Shown: piece by piece, positions 52,889 through 62,421 of the stretch
Layout: the number at the start of each line of letters is the position of its first letter
How positions within the stretch are numbered: the first letter of the stretch is position 1
Assembly: GCA_012719125.1 (NCBI GenBank)
Contig: JAAYAY010000061.1
Coordinates: 62,001 to 126,000 of the forward strand
Origin: Planctomycetaceae bacterium
GTDB lineage: Bacteria; Planctomycetota; Planctomycetia; Pirellulales; Thermoguttaceae
Length of the DNA: 64,000 bases
Reading direction: 5' to 3'
Translations under genes and position numbers: made by a program
Notes under the pieces: model-generated
Told to the model about the DNA's origin: nothing
The model's database searches: none
What the model saw: only the letters and a program-made list of their open reading frames with translations

Positions 52889-53215
52889 ATGTCCGACTTC
52901 GACGATTTTCGGAACACACGTCTGCTTCGACATCCCACCACGTGGATTCTGGCTGCCGTCGCTGGGCTGTATGGCGGCACTAACATGTTCCTTGTACGCG
53001 AGGAAAAGCGAGCCGCAGGTGCGGAGTTGCGTTGGTCGTCGCTTGGCGTTGAGAGAAGCGTTGACTTCGTGTTTGGTGCGGCAGTTGAGGTCTTTCTGGT
53101 CATGTGCGCCGTGTGGATGCTTGCAGGGACTGCTGAAAACCTCGGCGATTGGAAGCGTTTTGGATTGCTCTTGATGATCTACAGTGGAATTGTACTCCTT
53201 AAATTCGTTTGGTGA
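52889..53215 (+). CDS. Small membrane protein, unknown
   Basis: From ATG 52889 the frame encodes 108 residues with two or three hydrophobic segments (HPTTWILAAVAGLYGGTN, FVFGAAVEVFLVMCAVWML and FGLLLMIYSGIVLLKFVW). No domain is recognised. It is followed by another small membrane protein gene and may form a membrane pair. The stretch 52182-52888 before it contains no convincing gene. Confidence 0.5.
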   Translation: MSDFDDFRNTRLLRHPTTWILAAVAGLYGGTNMFLVREEKRAAGAELRWSSLGVERSVDFVFGAAVEVFLVMCAVWMLAGTAENLGDWKRFGLLLMIYSGIVLLKFVW

Positions 53216-53224
53216 GGCATTTCG

Positions 53225-53620
53225 ATGGGTGGGTGGTTCGATCTGCGTCCGCCGCGAGGCGGTATTACCTTCATGGCCGTGTGCTTCATGATTGCGGGGC
53301 TCTACTTCTGCTTCCACGATGGCGGCTCGTGGTACACGCGGGCGGTATGTCCCTGGTTCGCGGTGATCGGGGCTGGGCTGTGGCTCAAACACTCGTGGGC
53401 TCGCTGGGTGATGTTTGCCTTCTTCGTGCTCGCGGCTGTGCTGGCAACGCTTCTCGTTTTTGTGAAGGGACTCAGCGGGCGATGGATCGTTCAAGGAATC
53501 GTTATCGCCGGGGCGATCGCCGCCCTTTGGCAATGGGACGTCTATCCACCACAAGAGGTCGCTGACCCCGACGTGACAGACGATTCCTACGGATTCGAAG
53601 GAGAGAACGAGGATCGCTGA
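53225..53620 (+). CDS. Small membrane protein, unknown
   Basis: The 131-residue protein has about four hydrophobic segments (FMAVCFMIAGLYFCFHDG, PWFAVIGAGLWLK, WVMFAFFVLAAVLATLLVF, IVIAGAIAALWQW) and an acidic C-terminus (ADPDVTDDSYGFEGENE). No family is recognised. It starts nine bases after the preceding small membrane gene, so they may be co-expressed. Confidence 0.5.
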   Translation: MGGWFDLRPPRGGITFMAVCFMIAGLYFCFHDGGSWYTRAVCPWFAVIGAGLWLKHSWARWVMFAFFVLAAVLATLLVFVKGLSGRWIVQGIVIAGAIAALWQWDVYPPQEVADPDVTDDSYGFEGENEDR

Positions 53621-53732
53621 GGGGCTATCGTGACGCCCGTCGTTCACCCACAAACCACAATCTGCTTGACCATCCCCCCAAAAAGCCGGTAGAATCCAGG
53701 TGTTGGCGACCGGCGATAGGGAGGTTGATCCA

Positions 53733-54674
53733 ATGCGGCCCACGTCGATTCTTCTCACCGCGTGTCTGACCCTCTTCCTCCTGGCCTCTGCCGTTCCCGC
53801 AGTGGCCCAGCAGGTCACCGTCAGTACACCCCACACGACCGTCAGCGACAGCTTCTTCGAGCATACCGGAACGAGTTGGGGCGCACGGGGCAGGAACTGG
53901 TTCTTCCAGTTCGGCCCCCCAGGAAATCCGAACGGCGCGGCGCCGCCGTTCGGCGGATTCGATCCCTCGGCCGGCGCCAACTTCGGGTTCGGATTCGGAG
54001 GCGGCCCGTTCAACGGCGGCTTCCTGGGCAACTTCTCGCAAGGCTCGCGCCGCTCGTTCACAAGTGTGACGCCCTCGGTCACCATGCTGAACGGTGGAAC
54101 CGGCATGATCATGGATACCTCGGTGTCGCCCTTCGTGATGGGATACATCCCCGTTGTCGGCGGTTTTCCCATGGTGGCCCCGCCGTTCGTACAACCGATG
54201 ACTCCCCCGGCAACCTATATCCCTCCAGGCGAGGGCTCGGGGCACACGGCGGTGGTTCAGGCCTTGCAGAATGCCTCCAAGGAACCGCCCTCGCCGAAAC
54301 CCGATGTGGTTGACGCCCATGTTCCCGAGCAGGCAGACGACGACTTCACCCTCGTTGGACCCGAAGCGGCAGTAACCGGCAGTGTGGCTGCCGACGCCGG
54401 CGGCGGACGTTTGACCGCTTCGCAGCAGAGTTCGGCAGGTCGACCGGCGATGAGTGTGGCCGAGGCGCAACGAATCCGCCAGGCGGAGGCGGCCCAAGGG
54501 GACATCGAGGCCCAGCGATTGCTCGAACGAGGCAAGCACGCTCAGGCCGACGGGAAGCTGAGCGTCGCTCGCACCTACTTCAAGATGGCGCTGAATCGCG
54601 CCTCTCCCAGTCTCCGCCAGGAGATCTTGGGCCAAATGGCGTCTCTGTCCACCGCGGAAGACGCACCCCGCTAG
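53733..54674 (+). CDS. Secreted glycine-rich protein with helical C-terminal repeat
   Basis: The 313-residue protein has a signal peptide (residues 1-26, ending AVAQQV). The next 100 residues are rich in Gly, Phe and Asn (FGFGFGGGPFNGGFLGNFS), followed by a Thr/Pro-rich linker. The C-terminus has a short helical unit, ARTYFKMALNRASPSLRQEI, resembling a TPR-like helix pair, after an RLLERGKHAQADGKLS segment. This layout is typical of planctomycete surface or periplasmic proteins of unknown role. It is followed by the promoter of the pyruvate dehydrogenase genes. Confidence 0.65.
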   Translation: MRPTSILLTACLTLFLLASAVPAVAQQVTVSTPHTTVSDSFFEHTGTSWGARGRNWFFQFGPPGNPNGAAPPFGGFDPSAGANFGFGFGGGPFNGGFLGNFSQGSRRSFTSVTPSVTMLNGGTGMIMDTSVSPFVMGYIPVVGGFPMVAPPFVQPMTPPATYIPPGEGSGHTAVVQALQNASKEPPSPKPDVVDAHVPEQADDDFTLVGPEAAVTGSVAADAGGGRLTASQQSSAGRPAMSVAEAQRIRQAEAAQGDIEAQRLLERGKHAQADGKLSVARTYFKMALNRASPSLRQEILGQMASLSTAEDAPR

Positions 54675-54821
54675 GAAGGGGACCCTGGATGACGGATTGC
54701 TGGAGTGTCCCAGCACCCGATTCGTCTGTGCTACCGTGCTCAACCAACCGTGATGGCCTTGGATTCGGGCTGTCCGAAACGCTCAGGCCCTGCCGATGAC
54801 CGAGCGAGGGGGAGGGCCCGT

Positions 54822-54849
54822 TTGACAGGTTGCACAGGCGCTCTATGAT
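54822..54849 (+). promoter_or_regulatory. Sigma70-type promoter of the pyruvate dehydrogenase operon
   Basis: TTGACA at 54822-54827 and TATGAT at 54844-54849 have 16-base spacing. The start point would be near 54856, about 50 bases before the E1 start codon. Confidence 0.75.
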
Positions 54850-54906
54850 TCTGTTTTGATTGTCCGAAAACGAAGCCTGGCGACCCAGTAATCGGTCGAT
54901 GCGAAA

Positions 54907-57645
54907 ATGAATCGAAAAGGGAACGACGTGCCCAAGGGCGTCCTGCCCGAAGGCGTTCTGCAACGTCTGGCCGACGACCACGACCCCCAGGAAACCGAGG
55001 AGTGGCTCGAAGCCCTCGAGTTCGTCGTCCGCAGCGCCGGTCCCGAGCGGGCCGCCTACCTGCTCGAGCGTCTCAAACGCGAGGCGTTCAATATGGGGGT
55101 CCGTTTCGTCTCCAGTGCCACGACGCCCTATGTGAACACGATCACGCCCGACAAGCAGCCGGAATACCCGGGCGATCGGGCGATGGAACGCCGCATCAAG
55201 AGCCTGATCCGCTGGAACGCCATGGCCATGGTCGTCCGTGCGAACCGGGAAAGCGCCGGCATCGGCGGCCATATCTCGTCCTACGCGTCGTCGGCCACGC
55301 TCTACGAAGTGGCCTTCAACCACTTCTTCCGCGGAAAACAGGGCAAGCTGCCCCCCGATCAGATTTTCTTCCAGGGCCACATCACGCCGGGCATCTACGC
55401 CCGCGCGTTCCTCGAAGGCCGGATCACCGAAGAACAAATGGCCAATTTCCGCCGAGAACTGGCGCCCGGCGGCGGACTCTCGTCGTATCCCCACCCCTGG
55501 CTGATGCCCAGCTTCTGGGAATTTCCCACGGTCTCGATGGGCCTGGGACCGATCATGGCGATCTACCAGGCACGATTCAACCATTACCTGGCAGACCGGG
55601 GCATTGTCCCCGAGGCGGCCGGCAGTCGTGTGTGGGCGTTTCTGGGCGACGGCGAATGCGACGAACCCGAGACGCTGGGCGCGATCACGCTGGCGGCACG
55701 CGAGCGTCTCGACAACCTGATCTTCGTCATCAACTGCAACCTGCAGCGGCTCGACGGCCCGGTCCGCGGCAACGGCAAAATCATTCAGGAGCTGGAAGGC
55801 GCCTTCCGCGGCGCCGGCTGGAACGTGATCAAGGTGATCTGGGGCTCCGACTGGGATCCGCTGCTGGAGAAGGATACCGACGGGATCCTGGTCCGGCGGA
55901 TGGACGAAGTCGTCGACGGCCAGTACCAGAAATACACGGTCGAGTCGGGCAGCTACATCCGCAAGCACTTCTTCGGTATCGACCCCTGGCTCGAATCGCT
56001 GGTCGCCGACCTGACCGACGAGCAGCTCCGGCGGCTGAAGCGGGGCGGCCACGATCCGCTCAAGGTCTACGCCGCTTACAAGGCGGCCTGCGAGCACAAG
56101 GGAGCCCCCACGGTCATCCTCGCCAAGACCGTCAAGGGATACGGGTTGGGCGAAGCCGGCGAGGGCCGCAACATCACTCACCAGCAGAAGAAGCTCAACG
56201 AAGACGAACTCCGCCACTTCCGCGAGCGGTTCGATATCCCCATTTCGGACGACGAAGTGGCCAAGGCGCCCTTCTACCGTCCGCCGGCCGACAGCCCCGA
56301 AATGAAGTACCTGCAATCGCGCCGCGAAGCCCTGGGCGGCTATGTGCCCAGCCGGCGCAAGTCGCTGGTCAAGCTCAAGCCGCCCAAATGGGAAGACTTC
56401 GCCGAGTTCTTTGCCGGCAGCGAGGGTCGCGACGTGTCGTCGACGATGGCCTTCGTCCGGCTCCTCAATCGCTTGATGCGCGACAAGGCGTTGGGCCGAT
56501 ACATTGTGCCGATCGTGCCCGACGAGGCCCGCACCTTCGGCATGGAGGCCATGTTCCGCCAGTTCGGCATCTACGCTCACAGCGGCCAGCTCTACGAGCC
56601 GGTCGACTCGGATACCGTGCTCTACTATCACGAGGCAAAGGACGGGCAGATCCTGGAAGAGGGGATCACCGAGGCGGGATCGATGGCGTCGTTCATCGCG
56701 GCCGCGACCGCCCACTCCAGCCACGGAATCAACATGATTCCCTTCTTCATCTACTATTCGATGTTCGGCTTCCAGCGGATCGGCGACCTGATCTGGGCCG
56801 CCAGCGACATGCGCTGCCGCGGGTTCCTGCTCGGCGGCACGGCCGGCCGGACGACCCTGGCCGGCGAAGGCTTGCAGCATCAGGACGGCAACAGCCTCCT
56901 CTACGCGCTTGCCTACCCGACTCTCCAGGCCTACGATCCCTGCTATGCCTACGAAATGGCGGCCGTCGTGCTCGACGGCATCCGCCGCATGTTCTTCGAC
57001 GAAGAGGATGTTTTCTATTACATCACGTTGATGAACGAAAACTACGAGATGCCGCCGTTGCCCATGCAGCAAGACGTTTCGGGCCGGAATGTCTCGGAAG
57101 CGATCTGCCGGGGAATTTACCGCCTGTCTTCGCGCGACTTGGGCAAGAAGTCGCCCAAGGTCCGCCTGTTCGGCTCCGGGGCTATCTTGCGAGAGGTGCT
57201 GCGTGCCCAGGACATCCTCGACCAGCAGTTCGGCGTGTCGAGCACGGTCTACAGCGTGACGAGCTACAAGGCCCTGTACGACGACGGGAACGCGTGCGAG
57301 CGTTGGAACCGGCTCCATCCCGGCGAGAACCGCCGGCCCTTCGTTACCCAGGCGGTCGACTCGGAGGGCGGGCCCATCGTGGCCGCCAGCGACTACGTGA
57401 AGGCCGTGCCGCTGTCGCTCGCCCGTTGGCTGCCGGGGCCCTATGCCGTGTTGGGAACCGACGGCTTCGGACGCAGCGAAGCCCGCCAGGAACTGAGGCG
57501 GTTCTTCGAAGTCGACGCCGAGAACATCGCCCTGGCAGCCCTCACCGAACTGGCCGATCAGGATAAGTATCCCCGCGAGAAACTGGCGGCGGCGATCAAG
57601 AAACTCAGCCTGGATCCCGAAAAGCCCAACCAGACGGAAGTGTAG
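54907..57645 (+). CDS. aceE: Pyruvate dehydrogenase E1 component, homodimeric type
   Basis: The 912-residue protein matches the single-chain E1 of Gram-negative bacteria. Seen in order are the start DVPKGVLPEGVLQRL, the thiamine-binding GDGECDEPETLGAITLAARE with INCNLQRLDGPVRGNGK, and the C-terminal YSMFGFQRIGDLIWAASDMRCRGFLLGGTAGRTTL. It decarboxylates pyruvate with ThDP and passes the acetyl group to the E2 lipoyl arm. It is the first gene of an E1-E2-E3 group and has a strong promoter directly upstream. Confidence 0.95.
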   Translation: MNRKGNDVPKGVLPEGVLQRLADDHDPQETEEWLEALEFVVRSAGPERAAYLLERLKREAFNMGVRFVSSATTPYVNTITPDKQPEYPGDRAMERRIKSLIRWNAMAMVVRANRESAGIGGHISSYASSATLYEVAFNHFFRGKQGKLPPDQIFFQGHITPGIYARAFLEGRITEEQMANFRRELAPGGGLSSYPHPWLMPSFWEFPTVSMGLGPIMAIYQARFNHYLADRGIVPEAAGSRVWAFLGDGECDEPETLGAITLAARERLDNLIFVINCNLQRLDGPVRGNGKIIQELEGAFRGAGWNVIKVIWGSDWDPLLEKDTDGILVRRMDEVVDGQYQKYTVESGSYIRKHFFGIDPWLESLVADLTDEQLRRLKRGGHDPLKVYAAYKAACEHKGAPTVILAKTVKGYGLGEAGEGRNITHQQKKLNEDELRHFRERFDIPISDDEVAKAPFYRPPADSPEMKYLQSRREALGGYVPSRRKSLVKLKPPKWEDFAEFFAGSEGRDVSSTMAFVRLLNRLMRDKALGRYIVPIVPDEARTFGMEAMFRQFGIYAHSGQLYEPVDSDTVLYYHEAKDGQILEEGITEAGSMASFIAAATAHSSHGINMIPFFIYYSMFGFQRIGDLIWAASDMRCRGFLLGGTAGRTTLAGEGLQHQDGNSLLYALAYPTLQAYDPCYAYEMAAVVLDGIRRMFFDEEDVFYYITLMNENYEMPPLPMQQDVSGRNVSEAICRGIYRLSSRDLGKKSPKVRLFGSGAILREVLRAQDILDQQFGVSSTVYSVTSYKALYDDGNACERWNRLHPGENRRPFVTQAVDSEGGPIVAASDYVKAVPLSLARWLPGPYAVLGTDGFGRSEARQELRRFFEVDAENIALAALTELADQDKYPREKLAAAIKKLSLDPEKPNQTEV

Positions 57646-57659
57646 ATTTCTCCAGTTTG

Positions 57660-57722
57660 AGGAATCCTGATTTGTCATTTCGGATTTGTTTCGGATTTCG
57701 AGATTCGGATCTCGTATTTCAC
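57660..57722. repeat. Low-complexity TTTCGGATTT tract between E1 and E2 genes
   Basis: CATTTCGGATTTGTTTCGGA, TTTCGAGATTCGG and ATCTCGTATTT form imperfect repeats, matching the tract at 8008-8158. It lies in the 115-base gap between E1 and E2 and does not carry a gene. Confidence 0.5.
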
Positions 57723-57760
57723 CCCAACGCCACTTTATCCATTGCCGTCCACATACCGAC

Positions 57761-59053
57761 ATGAGCATCGAATTCAAACTACCCGAACTGGGCGAGAACA
57801 TCGAAAGCGGCGACGTCGTCAACGTGCTGGTGCGCGAGGGCGACGTGATCGAAGGGAATCAGGGCGTCGTCGAACTGGAGACCGACAAGGCCGTGATCGA
57901 AGTGCCCTGTCCCCACGCGGGCAAGGTCGAGAAGATCCTCGTCGGCAAGGGCGATACGGTCAAGGTAGGCCAGGTCCTGCTGACGATCGACGGGGCGGCC
58001 GAAGCGGAGCCGCAGGCCCCGGCAGACCAGGAGCCGCCGGCGAAAGAAAAGGCCCCGGCCAAGAAGTCGGAACCGGCGAAGAAATCGGCTCCAGCCGAAT
58101 CGGCGCCCGTTGCGACGCCGCCGTCGCCTGCTCCTGCCGCCGAAGGCGGACCGATTCCGGCCGGACCGGCCGCGCGTCGGCTGGCTCGGGAGATGGGCGT
58201 CGACCTGGCACGAGTCGCCGGCTCCGGGGCTCGCGGGCGGATCACCGTCGAAGACGTCGAGGCCGCCGGGTCGGGCCGGAGAGCCGCCGCGCCGGCGGCA
58301 CCGATCGGCCGGCCCGTCGTTCCCCCCGGCACGCCCGGCAGCGACAACTGGGGCAGCATTCGCGTCGAAAAGATGTCGAAGATCCGCCGGACGATCGCCG
58401 CCCAGATGGTCAAATCGGTGAGCACGGCGCCCCACGTGACCAATTTCGACGACGCGGACATCACGGTCCTCGAGGAGATGCGGAAGAGCGTTCCCAAGGG
58501 TTATCTCGGGGAGGACATCAAGCTGACGGTGATGCCGTTCGTGATGAAGGCCGTGGCGGCCTCGCTGCGGCAGCATCCCGTGCTGAACGCCTCGATCGAC
58601 GACGAAAACGAGCAAGTCGTCTACAAGGAATATGTCAACCTGGGAATCGCCGTCGACACGCCTCGCGGCCTGGTGGTGCCCGTGATGCGGGGCGTCGACC
58701 GCATGACCATCGGGCAGATCGCCGGCGAACTGGCCACACTGGCCGGCAAGGCCCGCGACGTGAGCTTCACCATTGAGGACCTCCGCGGCGGCACCTTCAC
58801 AATCAGCAATCTCGGGGCCGTGGGGGGGATCTACAGCACTCCGGTCATCAACCATCCCGAGGTGGCCATACTGCTCCTGGGTCGTTCGCGATGGATGCCG
58901 ATCGTCCGCGACGGCAATGTCGAAACGCGGTTCATGATGCCGCTGAGCCTTTCCTACGATCACCGCCTTGTCGACGGCGCCGCGGCCGCCCGTTTTCTCA
59001 ACCAGGTGATCGACTATCTGGAGACGCCGGCGAAGTTGTTGATTACGGGGTAG
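57761..59053 (+). CDS. Pyruvate dehydrogenase E2 component (dihydrolipoamide acetyltransferase)
   Basis: The 430-residue protein has one lipoyl domain (residues 1-80, lipoyl Lys43 in ETDKAVIEVP), an Ala/Pro/Lys-rich linker and a short E3-binding domain (AGPAARRLAREMGVDLARVAG). The catalytic domain (from about residue 195) ends with SLSYDHRLVDGAAAARFLNQV, containing the catalytic His. It transfers the acetyl group to CoA. The start at ATG 57761 opens the lipoyl domain. The gene lies 115 bases after E1 and 61 bases before E3. Confidence 0.95.
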   Translation: MSIEFKLPELGENIESGDVVNVLVREGDVIEGNQGVVELETDKAVIEVPCPHAGKVEKILVGKGDTVKVGQVLLTIDGAAEAEPQAPADQEPPAKEKAPAKKSEPAKKSAPAESAPVATPPSPAPAAEGGPIPAGPAARRLAREMGVDLARVAGSGARGRITVEDVEAAGSGRRAAAPAAPIGRPVVPPGTPGSDNWGSIRVEKMSKIRRTIAAQMVKSVSTAPHVTNFDDADITVLEEMRKSVPKGYLGEDIKLTVMPFVMKAVAASLRQHPVLNASIDDENEQVVYKEYVNLGIAVDTPRGLVVPVMRGVDRMTIGQIAGELATLAGKARDVSFTIEDLRGGTFTISNLGAVGGIYSTPVINHPEVAILLLGRSRWMPIVRDGNVETRFMMPLSLSYDHRLVDGAAAARFLNQVIDYLETPAKLLITG

Positions 59054-59114
59054 TGTTGACGCTTTGCACAACTACAATGGGAAGCTTGGATCGAACAGCA
59101 AATACGGATACAAG

Positions 59115-60530
59115 ATGGATACACAACTGGTAATCGTCGGTGGCGGACCGGGTGGCTATGCGGCGGCATTCCTGGCCGCAGACCTGGGGATGCGGGTCAC
59201 GGTGGTCGACGTCGAAAAGCGTCTTGGCGGAGTCTGCCTGTTGCGGGGATGCATCCCCTCGAAGGCTCTGCTCCACGTGGCCAAAGCCATGGCCGAGGCC
59301 GAGCACCTGGCCGAATGGGGCGTGAGCTTCGACAAGCCCGCAATCGACCTCGACAGGATCCGCAAGCGGAAAGACAAGGTCATCTCGACCCTGACCGGCG
59401 GGCTCGGGCAGTTGGCCAAGAAACGCAAGGTCGACGTGATCCAGGCTCGTGCCACGTTTGAAGACTCGCGGACCCTCAAACTCGATGCGGTCGGCGACAA
59501 GCCGCTGGACGACGACCGGCTCCGCTTCCAGCACTGCATCCTGGCAACCGGTTCCAGCCCTACGAAGATCCCGGCCTTCAACATCGGCTCCAACCGGGTG
59601 ATGGACTCGACCGGGGCCCTCGCGCTGCCCGACATTCCCGAGTCTTTGCTGGTGGTCGGCGGCGGCTATATCGGCCTGGAAATGGGGACCGTCTATGCCG
59701 CTCTCGGCAGCCGCGTCTCAGTGGTCGAATTGCTGGACGGGCTGCTCCCCGGTGCCGATCGCGACCTGGTCAAGCCGCTGGCCAAGCGGCTCTCGGGCCA
59801 GTTCGAGTCGATCTGGCTCAACACGAAGGTCGTCTCCATGGCCGAGCGGGACGACGCAGTCGAAGTCACCTTCGAGGGCGACCTGGACGAGAAGGTCCAC
59901 CGGTTCAGCCGGGTGCTGGTCTCGATCGGGCGCCGGCCGAACAGCGCCGGCCTGGGCCTGGAGAACACCAAGGTCGAGGTGAACGAGAAGGGGTTCGTCG
60001 TCGTCGATTCGAAACAGCGGACCGCCGACCCCAGTATTCTGGCCATCGGCGACGTTGCCGGCGAGCCGATGCTCGCCCATAAGGCGGCCCATGAAGGCAA
60101 GGTGGCGGTCGAGGTGCTGGCGGGCGAGCCGGCCGAGTTTGCCCCGCGGGCCATCCCGGCGGTGGTCTTCACCGATCCCGAAATCGCCTGGGCCGGATTG
60201 ACGGAGAACGAAGCCAAGGCGAAGCAAATCGACGTTGCCACGGCCGTTTTCCCCTGGGCGGCCAGCGGCCGGGCACAAGCGGTGGGGCGCACCGAGGGAT
60301 TCACCAAGTGGCTGATCGACCCGAAGAGTGAGCGGGTCGTCGGGTGCGGCATCGTCGGGCCGGGAGCCGGGGATCTGATCGGCGAGGCCGTGCTGGCGAT
60401 CGAGATGGGTGCGGCCGTCCGGGATCTGACCGACTCGATTCATCCTCACCCCACCCTGACCGAAACGCTGGGGGCGGCCGCCGAGGTCCATTTCGGCACG
60501 GCCACGGACCTCTACCGGCCGAAACGCTAG
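59115..60530 (+). CDS. lpdA: Dihydrolipoamide dehydrogenase (E3)
   Basis: The 471-residue protein has the FAD-binding motif QLVIVGGGPGGYAAAF at its start and the redox pair in GGVCLLRGCIPSK (Cys41 and Cys46; the usual Asn after the first Cys is Leu). An NAD-binding GGGYIGLEMGTVYAALG follows near residue 180, then LAIGDVAG. The C-terminal HPHPTLTET supplies the catalytic His. It reoxidises the lipoyl arm of E2 and reduces NAD. ATG 59115 opens directly on the Rossmann fold; an earlier start at 59064 would add a non-conserved tail. Confidence 0.95.
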   Translation: MDTQLVIVGGGPGGYAAAFLAADLGMRVTVVDVEKRLGGVCLLRGCIPSKALLHVAKAMAEAEHLAEWGVSFDKPAIDLDRIRKRKDKVISTLTGGLGQLAKKRKVDVIQARATFEDSRTLKLDAVGDKPLDDDRLRFQHCILATGSSPTKIPAFNIGSNRVMDSTGALALPDIPESLLVVGGGYIGLEMGTVYAALGSRVSVVELLDGLLPGADRDLVKPLAKRLSGQFESIWLNTKVVSMAERDDAVEVTFEGDLDEKVHRFSRVLVSIGRRPNSAGLGLENTKVEVNEKGFVVVDSKQRTADPSILAIGDVAGEPMLAHKAAHEGKVAVEVLAGEPAEFAPRAIPAVVFTDPEIAWAGLTENEAKAKQIDVATAVFPWAASGRAQAVGRTEGFTKWLIDPKSERVVGCGIVGPGAGDLIGEAVLAIEMGAAVRDLTDSIHPHPTLTETLGAAAEVHFGTATDLYRPKR

Positions 60531-60553
60531 CGCCCGGCGCCGCCGAGAGGCGT

Positions 60554-60730
60554 CAGGGGAACTGCAAAGTAGCAGGCACGCTCCGCCGTGCCGTCCGCAG
60601 AACTGCAAAGTAGCAGGCACGCTCCGCCGTGCCATCCGCAGAACTGCCGGAAATCCCGATTTTCCGCCAGCGGCGCTCGAAGAGCGCCTGCTACTTCTCT
60701 TGCCACAAGAGGACTTTGCAGTTCTCCTGG
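60554..60730. repeat. Palindromic dispersed element with internal tandem duplication
   Basis: It has the same arms as the 42662-42816 element (CAGGGGAACTGCAAAGTAGC against GACTTTGCAGTTCTCCTG). A 41-base unit, 60560-60600, is repeated at 60601-60641 with one mismatch. The remainder of the 60531-61093 gap contains no gene I can support. Confidence 0.75.
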
Positions 60731-61093
60731 AGGAGGCGTGCCGGGCCTTGTATTTTCGAGGCGATTCGCTATCCTTGATTCGTGCTATCGACAGACAAAC
60801 GACTTCCCGATTTGCCGGGCGGCGCGACAACCCGGGTTCTGTGGGAGAAACCGAGAGGTCGTTTTTCGGCTTGGTCGTCGACAATCTGATGTACTCTCGC
60901 CGGATTCCCGGATCGGACCGTGAGCTGTGGTTGTTGCGGGCACGGAGCACGCCGGGCCGAATTCCCCCATGCTGCTGCGATCGTGTCTTGGCTTCCTGGA
61001 CGTCCTTCACGACCGAGGAGCACATCCTTGCCAATCCCCGTGCCGCCGCGCCCTCATCCAGGGCCGTCTTGGGCAGAGAACAGGAGATGACGA

Positions 61094-62380
61094 ATGGAAC
61101 GAACGGCTAAACTGACTTTCGAGGGGCATGAGCTTGAACTGCCCATTGAAGAGGGTGCCGAAGGCGAACTGGCCATCGACGTCAGCGATCTTTACGGCAA
61201 GACGGGCGCAACGACGCTCGATCGCTCGCTGGCCAACACGGCCCTGTGCCGCAGCCAGATCACCTACATCGACGGCGACAAAGGAATTCTGCGTTACCGC
61301 GGGATTCCCATTGAAGACCTGGTCTATCGGCCCAACTTCGTGGAGATCGCCTGGCTGCTGATTTTCGGCCGGCTTCCCAATCGCCAGGAGCTTTCCGACT
61401 TCAGCGAAGCCCTGTCGAACAACCAACTCCTGCACGAAGGTCTCAGGCACCAGTTCCAGCACATTCCGGTCGACGCGCCCCCCATGGCGATCCTGTCGGC
61501 CATGCTCAACAACCTGGCCTGCTACCACCAGGAACTTCTCACGGTCGAAGACACGGAGCAGTTCACGCTGGCCGCCGCCCGGCTGATCAGCAAGGTCCGC
61601 ACGATCGCCGCGTTTTCCTATCGCCGGTCGCGTGGTCTGCCGATCATCCATCCCGATCCGGCCCTCCGCTACTGTGCCAACTTCCTCCACATGATGTTCT
61701 CCGTCCCCTACCGGCACCATGTGCTCGATCCGGAAATCGAGGACGCGTTGAACCTGATTTTTATTCTGCACGCCGATCACGAGCAGAATTGCAGCACCGC
61801 CACGGTTCGCACCGTCGGTTCGGCGAGAGCCAATCTGTTCGCCTCCTGTGCGGCGGGCGTCTGCGCACTCTGGGGCCCCCTCCACGGCGGAGCCAACGTC
61901 GAGGTGATCAGCATGCTCGAACAGATCGCCGCGGGCGGAATGGAACCCGAGGAGTGCATCCGCCTGGCCAAGGACAAGGACTCCGGGTTCCGGCTCTTCG
62001 GATTCGGACACCGCGTCTACAAGAACTACGATCCCAGGGCCAAGATCCTGCGCGAGACCTGCGAGCGGGTGTTTGCCAGGATTCAGGTTCGCGACCCGCT
62101 GCTCGATATCGCCCGGAAACTGGAGGAACTGGCCCTCAAGGACAGCTACTTTGTCGACAGGAGGCTCTATCCGAATGTCGATTTTTACAGTGGAATTATC
62201 TTGCGAGCGATGGGCATTCCGACGAATATGTTCACGGTGTGCTTTGCCATCGGACGTCTACCGGGTTGGATCGCCCATTGGAAGGAACAGCATGACGACC
62301 CGTCGAGCCGGATCATCCGCCCCCGCCAGGTGTATCTCGGCTCGAAGCAACGCGGCTACGTGCCCATGAGTGAGCGGTAG
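61094..62380 (+). CDS. gltA: Citrate synthase
   Basis: The 428-residue protein matches type II citrate synthases. It has the start KTGATTLDRSLANTALCRSQ, the middle segment RYRGIPIEDLVY and the catalytic parts ACAAGVCALWGPLHGGAN and FGFGHRVYKNYDPRA with the two active histidines. A late IALPRQVYLG-like region (IRPRQVYLG) closes the chain. It condenses acetyl-CoA with oxaloacetate and is placed next to the pyruvate dehydrogenase genes that supply acetyl-CoA. Confidence 0.95.
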   Translation: MERTAKLTFEGHELELPIEEGAEGELAIDVSDLYGKTGATTLDRSLANTALCRSQITYIDGDKGILRYRGIPIEDLVYRPNFVEIAWLLIFGRLPNRQELSDFSEALSNNQLLHEGLRHQFQHIPVDAPPMAILSAMLNNLACYHQELLTVEDTEQFTLAAARLISKVRTIAAFSYRRSRGLPIIHPDPALRYCANFLHMMFSVPYRHHVLDPEIEDALNLIFILHADHEQNCSTATVRTVGSARANLFASCAAGVCALWGPLHGGANVEVISMLEQIAAGGMEPEECIRLAKDKDSGFRLFGFGHRVYKNYDPRAKILRETCERVFARIQVRDPLLDIARKLEELALKDSYFVDRRLYPNVDFYSGIILRAMGIPTNMFTVCFAIGRLPGWIAHWKEQHDDPSSRIIRPRQVYLGSKQRGYVPMSER

Positions 62381-62421
62381 CAGCAGGACGCCGATCGTTC
62401 CCTTCCTCCAAGGACCGACTT

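Noticed and set aside
52256-54172. Long minus-strand open frame of 638 codons opposite the small membrane proteins and secreted glycine-rich protein
   Set aside because: Its translation is low in hydrophobic cores, has no domain-like blocks and lies opposite frames with signal peptides and membrane segments; high GC makes such shadows common.
54580-57822. Minus-strand open frame of 1080 codons opposite pyruvate dehydrogenase E1
   Set aside because: It is antisense to a complete E1 protein and shows no domain of its own.
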